Counted from the first letter of the stretch, positions 40,178-53,048 are shown. The stretch: DNA of 64,000 nucleotides from Rhopalosiphum padi (GCF_020882245.1 NC_083597.1:33954652-34018651), one strand, 5' to 3'. The notes: generated by a model from the letters alone, not told the origin. Translations and numbers: made by a program.

Positions 40178-40482
40178 TTAACGAGGCGCACGCACGACAC
40201 GGGTAGACCTGCAGACGTAGGTGTGTTCAGGCGACAGACCTCCCACTTGGCGCCCGGGGCCCTCTACACGGAGTTGTTTACGAGTGTATAGAGGCGACAC
40301 GGACTTCCATATGGGATGTGCTCGGCTACTGTTTGCCCACTTCACGGAATCGGCGGGACCCAATCTAGTTTTTGGGGCCGACGGGGTATGTGGCGTGTGC
40401 TTGGCAGAGGGGGTGGGTGGATAAGAGAAGAGATGTTTATCTTGAGAGCGTTTCAGGAATTCACGAAACGTACAGACGACGG
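40178..40482 (-). other. GC-rich exon-like open block (unassigned)
   Basis: This roughly 300-bp island is clearly richer in G and C than its flanks and has no microsatellites. On the minus strand one frame stays open for about 100 codons, from just after a TGA near 40480 to a TAA at 40178-40180. The translation is of balanced, protein-like composition, but I recognise no domain and it has no in-frame ATG. A pyrimidine-rich tract ending in AAG (40400) would act as a splice acceptor on that strand, and AAAG/GTAGC just after the stop resembles a donor. It could be a terminal exon, an untranslated exon, or GC-rich DNA that is open by chance. The plus strand also has 60-67-codon frames here, which weakens the case. 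Confidence 0.25.
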
Positions 40483-40499
40483 TGCATCAAGTAGTTGAA

Positions 40500-41640
40500 G
40501 ACCCGACGCACAACAATATAATATTATACATAAACTAAAATATATAATATTATAATGCACTGCGTGCACAGAATCGTCCGAAGAGATGAACGACAGTTTT
40601 TTTTAAAAACGTCATAACAATACATATATAATAATATACAGTATACACAGCGTACACGCCCGACGAATAATTCGTTTCAAACCCGTAATTTAAGATAGAA
40701 TAGACACATACCTTTGCTATTATGACGTACGTAAACGACAATAGTTGACACGCCGACTGGTTAATTTCACTGTACCTTATAATTTGTATTTAATTATGAT
40801 TCGAAATGACTTAAACGAAACAGTAGGTACGATTGATGTATTAATCGTAGCATAATGTGTATGATATTATGTATATATATTGTGGGATGTCATTCGATAT
40901 GTGACCAACCCTAAATTTAAAGATTTCAATTCCTATAAAAAATATATTTTCTACAAAAAAAATAAAAAATACAGAAACATAAAATAATGATTTTTACACT
41001 CTCCGAATGCGAGTCACATTTCCTACTTTTCATATCATATTCTCTTATATAGTTCAGAATTACTTCTTTATTTCTCATGCTTGTACACCTCAGTTCAACT
41101 GGTATATAGGTAAGTGGCGTACTAAATCATTCGATATGACGTATACCATTATCGCGGTAACCGTGCAGTAGATAACATATTAAATGACGACAACCTATAT
41201 TATGTTATGTTAAACGTTCGAATGACAAACGGAATTATGTTAATCACATCGGGGGAGATGAACGAGAATAATTTTTAAAAAGTAAAATTAATTTTTGATC
41301 ACTGGCCTCACACATCGCACGATTGTAATTTCGAACGTGATTTTATAATTTATGTTCCGATAACGCGAAGAAAAATATGTTACATTTTTAACAGGTACCT
41401 CATATACATCGACATGACAATATAACTGATTTGGTTTGAAAATCGGTCCGACGTAAGTATATTATAACGCTATATTATCATGTTATACTTGATTATTATT
41501 AAGCACTTAGTCAGAGTACATCTATGTACATATAAATAAATGTGCTCATCTCAGTTTTATTTATCGCCGAGTAATACAGCCTCCCAGTGTATACGAGTAT
41601 ACTACATTAAGATGAATGCGCGTTATGTTCATAATATGAG
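40500..41640. other. AT-rich noncoding DNA
   Basis: AT-rich sequence with no open frame of interest and no recognised repeats apart from short (TA)n tracts. Confidence 0.55.
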
Positions 41641-41644
41641 AATT

Positions 41645-42055
41645 ATGGACTTGGAAACTGCTGAACCAGTTGGAATCAAATTTTGCACACATATTTCTTA
41701 TTAACACTCGGGGAGTGTTGTTTGCTTCATTTTAGCGTGGGTCACACATGAATTTCGTTTTGGTTCACGAAAATCGAATATTTCTTTGTTCATATACTAG
41801 TTAAGCATATACAATTTAAAAAAAAAATGGCATAGACTATTTGACCGGCTTTGCATTTCTATTGGATTTATTTCAATACACAGAGGAAAATAATATTTGA
41901 TTAATTGTTGGTTATTCGAGTGTACGACCACAGGCAATGTCCACATAAAGCTTGTACATAGCTATTATAAACTAAAATCTATACTCGATGAATTTTTACG
42001 ACAATTTCAGAAATTATTTTCAGAGATATAAGGACAATATTTAAAGAGTTGTTTG
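41645..42055 (+). repeat. dispersed repeat, copy 1
   Basis: The core at 41645-41790 matches the repeat at 60715-60870. Shared landmarks in the same order are GAACC(A/G)(G/A)TTGG, AAATTTTGCACACAT/AAATTTTACACATAC, GAGTGTT, TGAATTTCG and (G/C)TTCACGAAAAT/GCTCACAAAAT. Weaker similarity (ATGAATTTTTACGACAAT against ATCAATTTTTATAAAAAT) extends to about 42050. No protein is encoded. It may be the noncoding part of a larger transposon such as a Helitron-like element, which is an inference from its style only. Confidence 0.6.
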
Positions 42056-42231
42056 AACCGCGGTCGTAAGTGTACGAAGTGCTATATGCCATCTACCACA
42101 AGTGATCTGCCCATCTCGGTCGAATTAGCGATATATACACCAATGCCGATTATAGCCAGTGAACTTAGTTATACACAAAAACCGAGATACTCATGTCTAT
42201 ATAACGAACGACGTATTTGACGTTTGTTCAG

Positions 42232-42375
42232 TTTCTTTCCGGGCGAAGTCGGACAGTTCACAAAATACGATATTATGTGCAACGAGTAGTCACATTTTCG
42301 TGTCGTTCGCTGCCAGCTATATACGCGTAAATCACTCGTCATCACCAGGAAGCTGCGTCGATCACCGGTTGTACA
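42232..42375 (+). other. exon-like open block A (unassigned)
   Basis: A pyrimidine-rich tract ending TTGTTCAG at 42231 precedes this block and GTAAGA follows it at 42376, so both borders resemble splice sites. One frame stays open across all 144 bases, as part of a longer open run from 42159 to 42431. The translation is rich in Ser and has no recognisable domain. It ends with one base of a codon. Block B at 43207 starts with two bases in its only frame that stays open to its donor, so the two could be joined in phase. A 217-codon open frame on the opposite strand (42169-42822) competes with this reading. Confidence 0.2.
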
Positions 42376-43206
42376 GTAAGAAGCGTGCAGCAGTATATTA
42401 TAATATACGTTATTCAAGAGTGTACAAATGACGGAAATCAACAATACGTATGCATGTATTATGCATACACTACGTCGTCCGTACGACAATTTTACGACTT
42501 TCGTATGGACGATAATAATAATAAATATTGTGCAACAGCAGCAGTCGGCTGTGCCTCGACTCAGCGGGATAGGCACCCCCAAGTCGACGTGTCTCGTCGT
42601 CGTCGTTGGAAATGGAATAATTCGTTTATTATACAAAGTGTGCGTTATACGAGCTGGCCGACCTTGAGCCCGTCGGGACAGCAGCACCCTTTGACTATAA
42701 TATCGTGTAACGCTAAGAAGAAAAGGGTTGCGTCGACGTTTCGAGGTCAAAAACCGCGGGCGCGCGCCTTCACGGTCACCACCATTCGCGCCGGCGGCGT
42801 CACGGGGTGCAGTGTGTATCATTTATAGGTGCATACGATCGGAATATAATATACGTTACACATGCCATCACGCACATGCGACAACAATATACCTAATATA
42901 TATATGCGTGTTTATTGTGAGAAATATAGACCTAGACCGTATATATTGTATATGGTGTTATATATACGTATACACTATATTATGTCGGATGGCCAGCTAA
43001 ACATAACGACGGTTCTCCAGGGTCGTTGACGACGTAAAGTGTGTATACATAAAACTACGGTGTCTATATTATTTAGCTGAAAAAGACGCGTACACTATAC
43101 TGCAGATGTCCGCCGGAATCACTTACATGATATAATAATATGCGCGTGTCTATACACGATTATATATACATATAGCGTATAGCCGTACGAAATGGTTGTG
43201 TTTCAG
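42376..43206. other. GC-balanced sequence between exon-like blocks
   Basis: CpG-rich sequence, open on both strands for long distances: 147 codons plus at 42385-42828 and 217 codons minus at 42169-42822. The translations include repeat-encoded runs of Thr, Cys, Ile and Asn. Sequence from 42840 to 43180 is AT-rich with (TA)n. Nothing recognisable is encoded. Confidence 0.4.
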
Positions 43207-43319
43207 TGTCGTTCCCGCTGAGAATTTTACGGAACTCAAAGTGTATATTATCGTCGTGCACGGTTCCGCACCCTGCGGGGGCTCACTGCAGTTTATACCC
43301 GGAGCACTACCCGGATGAT
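43207..43319 (+). other. exon-like open block B (unassigned)
   Basis: GTTGTGTTTCAG ends at 43206 and is a good splice-acceptor match; GAT/GTAAGG at 43317-43325 is a good donor match. Within the 113 bases, one frame is open throughout and ends exactly on a codon boundary. A second frame is open until a TGA just before the donor. The translation has no recognisable domain. The surrounding island (43200-43460) is GC-rich. A 70-codon ATG frame also exists on the minus strand (43150-43362). Confidence 0.22.
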
Positions 43320-44556
43320 GTAAGGACCGCAACTCCTCGCGGTCCGAGAAACGTCCGTTCATGATGGTCTGTTATTGCAATGTCCGGCAGCGATCGTACA
43401 TAGTACGTTCCCGCGCGGAAATGAAGTGGTCTGTCCCGGATACTGCAGCGCGGTCAGAATCATAGGAAGAATTGGGATTAGTATTTCGGAGGGTCTTTTC
43501 AAAACAATCGTTTTTAAACAATATACTATAATCAGCGGGTGGTTTATTTGGTAATCTTTGTTGGAGCGATGGGAATCTATTGCCGGTCTTGAATAATATA
43601 ATGATTATTTTATATATAAGAGTATATTATTTCTATAGGCCTTTTTTACAAGAATAAGTGCTCCGAAATTTTCTATCCAGATAACTACAAAATAAATAAA
43701 GCCTAATTATAAATATAGGTAGGTATTTTTTAGTTAATTTAAAACCGTTTTTCAAATGCGATGATTCCCTCGTTCGTTTCAATTATAATATAGGCCTTCT
43801 GTATATGATATAGCAACAATAATTTAACCTATCACTACAACAGTCGTCCAATATAATATTAATCACAAATATAATATTTTAATGTAAATCAATAATATAT
43901 TGCCATATTGGCTTAGTGTGTGTGTTATTTGGGAGAAATTATTTATAAGTTTTTCATAAATATAATATGTACATTATAATTATTATATTAGCTCTTTGTT
44001 TTAGAAACAAATCTACTTGTTTAGAGTTTTATAGAGTTGTTCAAAATACATTTGAACTCACATATCATCACTTATAAGTATTATAACCAAATCGCACATA
44101 TTGTTGAGACCCTCGTCAAGGAACCATGAAATTAGATCGTACGACTTGTATACAGTGGCCACAATTATATGATAGGTCAATTAGGTTCTATGGTCTTTAT
44201 AGTTCGTTATAATACATTTATAGGTAGTAATTTTATGTTATTCTCGTACGGTTTTTTTTTTCATTTCGTTATTAGTGATGAGGCGGATACACAACAGAAC
44301 TTTTCCAGTTGTGACGGAAAAAAACCAAGTACCTACGTTAAAATAATATGAGTGGTTTTATAATACAGGTGCATACCTAATACGATCGGTGGGGCTAGTC
44401 ACACGTTCAAGGTACAATTCTGGTAATAGACCTCCCAGACTTGTGGTTAACTAAAGCGACATTTTCAATACCCTCTTTTTATATTGAAAAGTGTGAAGAA
44501 TTTGAGTATTCACTGTATAATATACGTCTCTACACATCCTAAACAATATAAACAGT
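43320..44556. other. noncoding, no gene seen
   Basis: The GC-rich island continues to about 43460. The rest is AT-rich with no element termini and no assignable frame. Confidence 0.55.
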
Positions 44557-44579
44557 ATTATTATTATTATTATTATTAT
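44557..44579. repeat. (TTA)n microsatellite
   Basis: Trinucleotide tract of about 23 bases. A similar tract of about 21 bases is at 44837-44857. Confidence 0.95.
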
Positions 44580-46072
44580 ACGCCAGTAAACGTGATCATA
44601 AATATGTAGAAAATATTTTTTCTCCCTATTATGTAATAAAAAAAATCTGAAGTATGTATATTAATTAGAAATAAAAAGTATATTATATTTTTCATTTTAA
44701 TCTTTAGGATTTAAATATTTTAAATTACATAGTGCTAACATTTATCTTCGACATTTTTTCTATCAACATTAAGAATTGCGTTTATCTAAAAAGATATAAA
44801 AATATCATTTTATACATTAATATATATTTGTTTTCTTTATTATTATTATTATTATTAAGCGTTGGAATTTATAAAAAAAAATAAACGAGGAAAAAATTAT
44901 AGAATTAAACATTCATTTAAAAAAATATATTTTACACAAATTAAACTTCTCTGAAGATTATATTTGATGATAAAATAAAGATACGTTAGAAAGTTTACTG
45001 TATTGTTTTTGTAACATTCTTGTGGTATATTTGCAAATATTTTCAGGGCGTGGTCATAATAATATGACTCACGGTTGTACTTATCAATATATTATTATAA
45101 TTACGAATAAATCGGTTAAGATAAAAAGAATTAATATAATTACATGACACTGAGTATTTTAAATCGTCCTACGCATTTATGACAGGTGAATGTTGGCATA
45201 TAAATAGTAAACTTATGATGAGAGTAAACAAACGATGATGATCCACAGCGGGGAGTCGCGTGAATAATTGAATTTGCTTGTTTTAGAAGTTTAAGAACGA
45301 ATAGCAATGAATTCTACACTCGGGCAAGAACCTATATATCTATATATAATAGTATGTACTTATCACTTATATATATATATATATATAATACACTAAAAAG
45401 TAAAAGGGGGAGGGATTAATAGATACACCGAACTTTTTTGGACATTGGGAAACATAAAAATGCTTTCAGTTAATTTTAAATAAATAATCGGAATTATAAT
45501 AATAACTGAACTCTAAAGACTGCGGGATTCACATAAAACGTGTAATTAAAAAAATACCCTACAATTAAAAATTAAATATTTGTCCGTTGATGACAATATA
45601 CAAACTCACTAATTATATTGTATTGGACCGGAAATAGATCAGACAATACACATATACAAATATTGTCTGAAGATATCAAATTTGTTTTAAAAACATCTGT
45701 GTCGAAATATCGGTTAAAAACATTGTTTATATAATAATAGATTGTACAAAGTATATTATATACACTTTTTGGATATTTAATCAAATGTATGTACACTATA
45801 AACATGCAATCATCTCATAAATATTACCGCGTTGACTAACGAGTAGTATATTAAATGTTTGCACTCTGAGAAGTTTTTATAAGGAAATAAGGAATGTCTT
45901 ATTTTTATAGTTTATCAGAGCTCGTCTCATCGAATCGGTAGCCATGTAAAGTGTTAACGAGGAGAGGATAAAAAGTATAATATATATGTATATAAAAAAC
46001 CTGATTTCAAACGTTCTCGCAAAACGTTAAGAAGAGAGTAGGTAAACAAAATTATAGTCGTTAAAATATTAC
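44580..46072. other. AT-rich noncoding DNA
   Basis: AT-rich sequence with (TA)n near 45370-45386. The frame at 45572-45805 minus is AT-driven with no recognisable domain. Nothing else was seen. Confidence 0.55.
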
Positions 46073-46094
46073 ATATATATATATATATATATAT
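46073..46094. repeat. (AT)n microsatellite
   Basis: Pure AT dinucleotide tract of 22 bases. Confidence 0.95.
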
Positions 46095-46412
46095 GAATTT
46101 TTTTTTCGTCCCGGGCTTTTATACCATTAATTCACTGCATTTCTCTCGTGTAGATATAATATTTATTAGTAGCGCGGATGGGAAGCCAGTAGCTCAAATC
46201 AAGCCCTTTAGTTCATTAAAAATGGCCGGCCTCCGGTAATTTGAACCGTGACCGAGTCACTTTTGTGTCTTTTCCCTGTTTACACTGCTGTATTATAGGA
46301 AATTGTTGAGTAGGTTTTTTTTTTTCTAGTTTTTTTTTCCTCTTTATACCTCTTTGCTACATAATATAGTGAAATCGTGAAGACGCCTCTATGATTACCG
46401 CGGGTCAACTAC

Positions 46413-46637
46413 CTTTTCGAGAGATGAAAAAAAAAAAAAATAAATAAATACACATAAGACACCACCGAGATTTCTCACGAGCGTGCGCCAGTAGCAGTAG
46501 CCGCTGAAACCGACGACCCAAATTTCGTATCACAGACTCCAATAACGGTGCCGGCAGCACTTTTCGGAAGTTATAAAGTGGTGAGCTCGAAACCGGAAGA
46601 ATTACGTCGCCAGCCCCGCACGCTCGCACAGACGAAT
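46413..46637 (-). other. GC-balanced exon-like open block (unassigned)
   Basis: On the minus strand a long pyrimidine tract ending TCGTTCTCGTTCAG lies immediately upstream of about 46637 and is an excellent match to a splice acceptor. One frame is then open for about 75 codons to a CGAAAAG/GTAGTT donor-like site near 46413. The translation has a stretch of leucines and basic residues but no recognisable domain, and near its end it runs through a T-rich tract that encodes Phe repeats, which is unlike a real exon. On the plus strand a second frame is open for about 79 codons (46459-46697) without an ATG. Only one of the two, or neither, can be real. Confidence 0.2.
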
Positions 46638-46639
46638 TC

Positions 46640-47905
46640 TGAACGAGAACGAGAAAACAATATACCTAGGTATATCGTACACGTATTATCCTATTAATTT
46701 GTTACCAGCTGTGTCTATATAATATATAAATTAGAATACAATGCGTAGGCTATAATATGTTTCTGTAAATTTCACAATCGTATGCAAACCATACCGTGAA
46801 CAAGCTGGTTATAAAATATTTGTTGTCGAACTTCGCTAACACAAACGCGTGAGAATAAATCGACTGCGGTCGTATTATATTACCGGCATTATATTCAATT
46901 ATTATTATATTAAACAATATATATATTATAACACGTGAGTACTACTTAGTATATAATATCCGATGGAAGAATACATCATAATATAATATTGTAACGTAAG
47001 AGAGAATACAATATTTCGACATTTTTCGTGTACATTTAGCGTTTATAAAACGATTTTATTTAGGCATATTATATTATGTTCTCAAACACATATCGGACTG
47101 TTTAGACTTCGCGAGAAGTACTCAAACAGTTGGGACGAGTTTTACCAGAAGTTGAGATGGAACTAACGCGCGCGATACGCCGTACGATGTTGAATTATTA
47201 TTGTTCAAAGCAAATAGAATAAGACACACAAGTAATCAATTCGATCGATTTTTACACAACGACTTCTATATAGTGCTTGAGACGGCGCAGTGGAAAGTTT
47301 TTGGAACACTCGAACGGTTAGCTATATAGTGTTGCCGTTTGTCAAATTCAGTCCCGCGCGTTCGTCAAATCAGAAGTTTTCGGGCGAAATCGTACGCAGT
47401 ATATCTTATATTCTTATAATATATAATTGATATTATGATGCGTCTCGAGCGCGCCACACTTCGCCTCGCCCCTCCCCCCCCCCGCCCGCCTCACTGGTAA
47501 TATAATTGTGCAAAAGCTGTTTGTAAAACGTTTTCGCTGTATAATAATATATATGTACGACGCAAACGCCATGTAACTATTATTACGCCTCGCGCAACGG
47601 ATGTCGTCGGTCGACGGGCTCTGTCCTCGCGCCTCGGAGGGCGGAAGAATATTTTAATTTTTGTTTATCATTATTACTAATATTATTCAGTTTTCAAAAC
47701 GTCGACTTTCGTATACTCTTCCGACGTCCGACGCGACCGTAAACCGCGCGGAAAGCGGCAACGACGACGTCGTTCGGGTTCAATTAGATATCCCTCGAAA
47801 CGCATCGGACCGACGGCGTTCGCGCTCACACAAAAGGACTATCATCGTCGTGTGCGCGCGTGTATATAATATAATATAGTTTCACGCGCTCTGTATGCTT
47901 TACGA
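46640..47905. other. noncoding with a CpG-rich patch
   Basis: AT-rich to about 47100. Then a CpG-rich patch runs to 47870 with a C-rich run near 47465-47490. A 72-codon ATG frame (47661-47879 plus) lies in this patch and has an Arg/Ser/Asp-rich translation that I cannot assign. Confidence 0.45.
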
Positions 47906-47909
47906 GTGT

Positions 47910-47950
<41 letters not shown>
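47906..47950. repeat. (TG)n microsatellite
   Basis: TG dinucleotide tract of 45 bases with one TAT interruption. Confidence 0.97.
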
Positions 47951-47952
<2 letters not shown>

Positions 47953-48171
47953 CAAGCCCGTGTCCGTATACGGGCGAGTGTGTGAGTGCGTATGAAATTG
48001 CTACTCACGTCACATAATATACCCATCGGATAACTCATATAGTTTTTGCTTTCAATTAAAACAACATTTCTGTGTCGTTTTGGCCTCGACTAAGACTTGT
48101 TACTTTTTTCTTTTTTCGTTTTCTTATAATTTTATTTTTATTTCTTTACACGTATGTAACGTTATACAATG

Positions 48172-48198
<27 letters not shown>
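48172..48198. repeat. (TA)n microsatellite
   Basis: Pure TA dinucleotide tract of 27 bases. Confidence 0.96.
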
Positions 48199-48202
<4 letters not shown>

Positions 48203-49860
48203 CGTGCGCGCTTGTGTGTGTAGGCCGGTTTGCGTGTGCAGAATCTTTTGCTCCTCGAGAGATATCTTCCGTTCCTGGTGCAGACTCGCACTCCGTCCCG
48301 TACGTCCATCTCCTTCCCGTATATTTCGCAATGTATCATGCACGTAATAGACTCGACGCGCTGATATTCCGGTCACGTCCGGTTCGGAGATATTTAATAA
48401 TAAAGCTCTGGCGCGTCGGAGTGGACTCAAAAATTATATCAGCAGAAATGATAAAATCCTAACGCTCGCGAATCCGGCCCACGCCCCGTTAAAAGTGATT
48501 GATTTTCGTAAACACCCGCGTCTATATATGAGGAAATAAATAGAATCGCATTAATATATCTTATTATTTCGTTTTATTCGTTCTTTCTTTTTCTTTTTTT
48601 TTTTTTAGATGCACACGTTTTGTTTGCTAAACCGTCGAGTTTTTTATAAATTATAATTTAGTATTAAATTGGATTTAAATTTTTAATAGCGTGCGGTTTA
48701 TAGGAAAAACAGCTTTAACAATAAAACTATAATATATTATGCATTTGCGGAAACCATTCCCGTTTACTAGTGTTGTAAATAATATTGAAGTTCAACAGTA
48801 CAAAACGCGCTATTATTATGTCGCTATATTAAAAACTAATTTCGCCGACATTGTATAGCATATATTATACTAGCGCGTAGTTCAAAACCACCATGTTTTT
48901 GAAATATTGAATAATTCATAAGATGCGTTTTGAGCGGAACATGTTGCAGTAGTGCTTTTTTTTTCTATTAGTTTGATTTTATTTTCAATGTTAAAAAACA
49001 TATTTAATTTATACGTCATTAACTCATAACAAAAACTAGTATCGTACTATAAATATCGTACGTGTGAGTATATAATATTAACAAACTTTAACATATTTTG
49101 TGTACCGACAAAAAAATACATTAATATAAATGGGCAAAATTAAAGTAGATGTCACTAATCGCTATACAGTGCGATTCTTAATAATATATTAATATAATTT
49201 AAGAAACTCAACGAATCCTATAGAACTCGTAGTATGAATAATATCACAATAGTGCACATTTTTAGTGTTCCATAGGTTATTGTTGTATAATGAATATTAT
49301 AGAAAAATCTGTATGGATATAATATCATACAATATGTGTGCAGCTTATATACCTATATGATACGCAGTGATACAGAACGACGAATTTATGACCAACGCAT
49401 TACATTTCATAGTTTCATACGTTTTTAAACGTCCATACATTTTAAGTTTGCATTCGCAAAGAGATAACCTTTAACCATTTTTTCTACATTGAACGACGAT
49501 CGCTGATAATTTTATTTTTTGTTTTTTTATATTACCAATCACGCACACATTAATAATATAATAACAATATGCGTAAACGCTGATTGCAGAAGACGATTCT
49601 ATGATACATAATAATATATTAAACACTTTTTTTAAAGATACGGTAATGTCTGCACACACAATTGCATTACTATAGTTCGATACTATAATAATTCAAAGTG
49701 GTAAAACATTTGTTTACAATTCCTAACATTCTTATTCCTTTGTCAAGTTTACGACTAAATAAATACAGATGCCACGGATCCCAAGAATTCAGCATTTTAT
49801 TATATGTGCCTTCATTTCAATTACGAGGTCAGCTAGTTAAGGAATTTGAGTACCTAAAGG
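48199..49860. other. noncoding, no gene seen
   Basis: GC-balanced sequence at 48200-48530, then AT-rich. TATACAGTGCGATTC at 49163-49177 resembles the MITE terminus found elsewhere, but no matching second end was found. The frame at 49698-49892 plus has no recognisable domain. Confidence 0.45.
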
Positions 49861-49880
49861 ATTTTATTTTATTTTATTTT
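49861..49880. repeat. (ATTTT)4 tandem repeat
   Basis: Four exact copies of the pentamer ATTTT. Confidence 0.93.
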
Positions 49881-52800
49881 AAGAACACTTGATCATATAT
49901 TATTTATATGTAGGTAACGTTTTTGTCCAAGACATTGCATTACAAGAAGTCCATTTTAAGGGCTTCTTCGCATACTTCTCTCCAGACCAATCAACAAGCT
50001 ATGGCTTAAAAAAAATAAGAATAAAAAAATAAACGTAATTAAGATGTTCACAACAGCCAATTACAATTATTATTTACCGGGAGAGGGAGATACAGCAGTT
50101 TAAAATATCCATTATTATTATGTTATTATTGCACGCCGATTTCTACAGTGGCCTATTTTAAATTTGTATAAAGTAAATATAAAAAACTAAAAACAATTTT
50201 AAAAATTAAATTATATCTTATCTTTAAAATTAAACATAATTTAAATAAGGTTGTTTAAAATAAATACAGCTGTATGTTATATTATAGTGAAATCTATATC
50301 TACTGTAAATATAACAATTTATAAATAACCCATATAATATTTTATTCTAAAAGAATAACCTAACGCGATTAAAAACTTAACAATAATTATCAAGAAAATT
50401 ATAAGAATATTAAGTACTGTTTAAGCAAACAATATAGTATATCTCAAACACCCACGAAGATACATTATTATTATTATTTCAAAATCTGATTAAAAATACA
50501 ATTTTAAATTGTTAAAGTTTTTCAGCCACAACCAGTAAAATCATAATTTATTTTTTTTTCATTTTTAGAACTTAAATTTAATATTCCAATCCTAACAAAG
50601 TTTATATTGGATTAAAATTTAAAATTCATTAAATCTAATTTCTATTCAAATGTATGGTTGTATAATGTTTATGTAAACAAAATTACTATGATATACTTTA
50701 ATTAAATTATAGCTCGCATTTACCTCTGGTTTTTATTTTAAACCAAATAATTAGTAAAAAAAGATGTTTTAATGTTTTTTTTCATTATAATTTAATAACA
50801 ATATGAGTACAAATCAAAATCAAATACGAGCTGTAGTAATTTTTCTACTTTCAGATAAAAAAAATTTATCAACATTGTCATTTTTTAGGATATATTATAA
50901 AGGTAAAATATTGAAAAACGGAGTTCAATGCGACTTGTTAAATATTTCCCCCTATTAATTACACGGAATATGATCAAATTATAGGCAATTTCGTAGGGCA
51001 CCATCATTATTCTCCCAGCAGTGTATATTTAATACACAATAATAAAATATAACTAAGTAATTATTAATATCACAATAAGGGTTTTTATACACATCTTATT
51101 ATAAATGCAAAACTGTTAATAATATAATATATTTAGTATTATAAAACTTAACAATATTTTTTCCAAGCTTAATATTTTTGCTATCAATCCGTTCAATCCA
51201 CATAAACACGATTGTCGATTTTTCGCGATTCCAATATTATGCATTGCTGTGTATAGGTAGGTTTTGAATTTCAACGTTTTATGGTAAGTAGTGAGAGGGT
51301 TGTAATGAGTTGATTGAATGATAATTACATAAGAACATTTATGATTAAGTATGTATATGATGGTATACACTGCTGGATGGGCTACTGCTGATTAATCAAA
51401 TTGTTTGAATATGCATCATTTCAAGAAGAATAGTGTGTATACGTATACATAATATCATCGTTTTAATATCTTATAATATGCATAGACGACCTTCTCCGTC
51501 CGACTATTCTTCGAAAGGTCAGGGTTTATAATTGTATTATAATTTATTTCGTTATTTGAACGAAAAATTGGCTGCAATTAATTAATCATTTATATTACTA
51601 TTGGCAATTGAATGCAGATTTACTGAGTACCAGATAATTATAGTGACTTCAATAACGGATTTTGTTGTTCATCTTTGTAACGATATACAGTTTTATGATA
51701 TTCTATTTTAAAATAAATAGATATATTTAATTGGTATATTCATTATATTTGCTATTATAAATGTATAGACAACGGTTCACAAATTAATAAAAATAATTTA
51801 TCAAAAGCACTAAAAATACTTTAGAAGTACATGTAATTATAACCTACAGAGGGATAGATATAGAATTTTAGAAAATCATTACATTTAAATGTAATTAACC
51901 AATCTAAAGCGATAATTATATCGAGGAATGAAGTTACCCACAAAAAATAAATCTTTTTTTTTAAATACATTTTTGGTATGACAATTTTTATAAAATGTAA
52001 TTACCTTCTTTAATGTTATGTGATTCGAGTTAATTAGGTAGTTGCCAGTTGGTAACTAGTATATAATATATAATAATTATATGCAAATCATATAGTAAAA
52101 TGAAACGACATTAAATTTTACAAGGTTTATTTAAATGAATATATATTTATAATTTAATAAAGCAACATGCGGTTTAATAAAATATATTTTTATTAGTATA
52201 GAGATTAATTTTTATGATACTTTGATCGGTCTTTTAATTTGAACATAAAATAATTTTTACGCAGCTAACACAAAAATTTAAATTATCAATTAACTACAGG
52301 ATCATGTTTTCGAAAAACACTAAAAATATCTTAATATTTTGTATAATATTTCCATAAAAAAAAACCAAAAAATTATCGTAAAAACAATGATTTAAAATAT
52401 AACCTTGCCTACATAATATATGTAACATGATGAAAATCTCCGTTACCTATATCATTTTTGATCCATCTAAACTATCATTAGTCTTTCATTGATAAACGGC
52501 TATTATTAGATTTAAGTACATACGTATATTATAATACAGGATATAAGTATACTGCATATTATATAATATATTATGGTATTGTACCTCTTACATATATATA
52601 TATACGTTGATTATTGGCTACACAATTTTATAATGTATATATTTTTCTATCGTAAACAATATATTTTAATCGATATGGAATAAACTGTAATGTCTGCATA
52701 CCTGATGGCCGTAAATACACGTTCGAGGTTGTTAACTTTTAAATTGTATTTCCGTCTAAAACAACGATGTCCGCCGCGGCTTCGAACCGGATTCCCCCCC

Positions 52801-53048
52801 AATAATCGACGTTGATCCGATCCGAAATTTTGTTTTTCTCCCGCTCACCGGCTCCCGTTAATGAAGACGAATCACTCACTTGTATATTATTTTATATCAA
52901 CAGATAGTATTATAAATGTAAGCAGAAATTATACAGGCTGTATGCGCAATCCGTATACACGAACGCACGGACGTATGCGTATTACGGGCAGTAGGCGGAC
53001 ACATAAGAGAGAAATTATCGCGTGCATATGTACATATTTATATTATAT
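49881..53048. other. AT-rich noncoding block
   Basis: A short GC-balanced patch at 49920-50010 is followed by a long AT-rich, CpG-poor block to about 52700, then a GC-balanced patch at 52740-53010. No frame or RNA gene was recognised. Confidence 0.55.

Noticed and set aside
49698..50012. possible exon-like GC-balanced patch
   Set aside because: Frames are short on both strands, and no splice borders or domains could be recognised.
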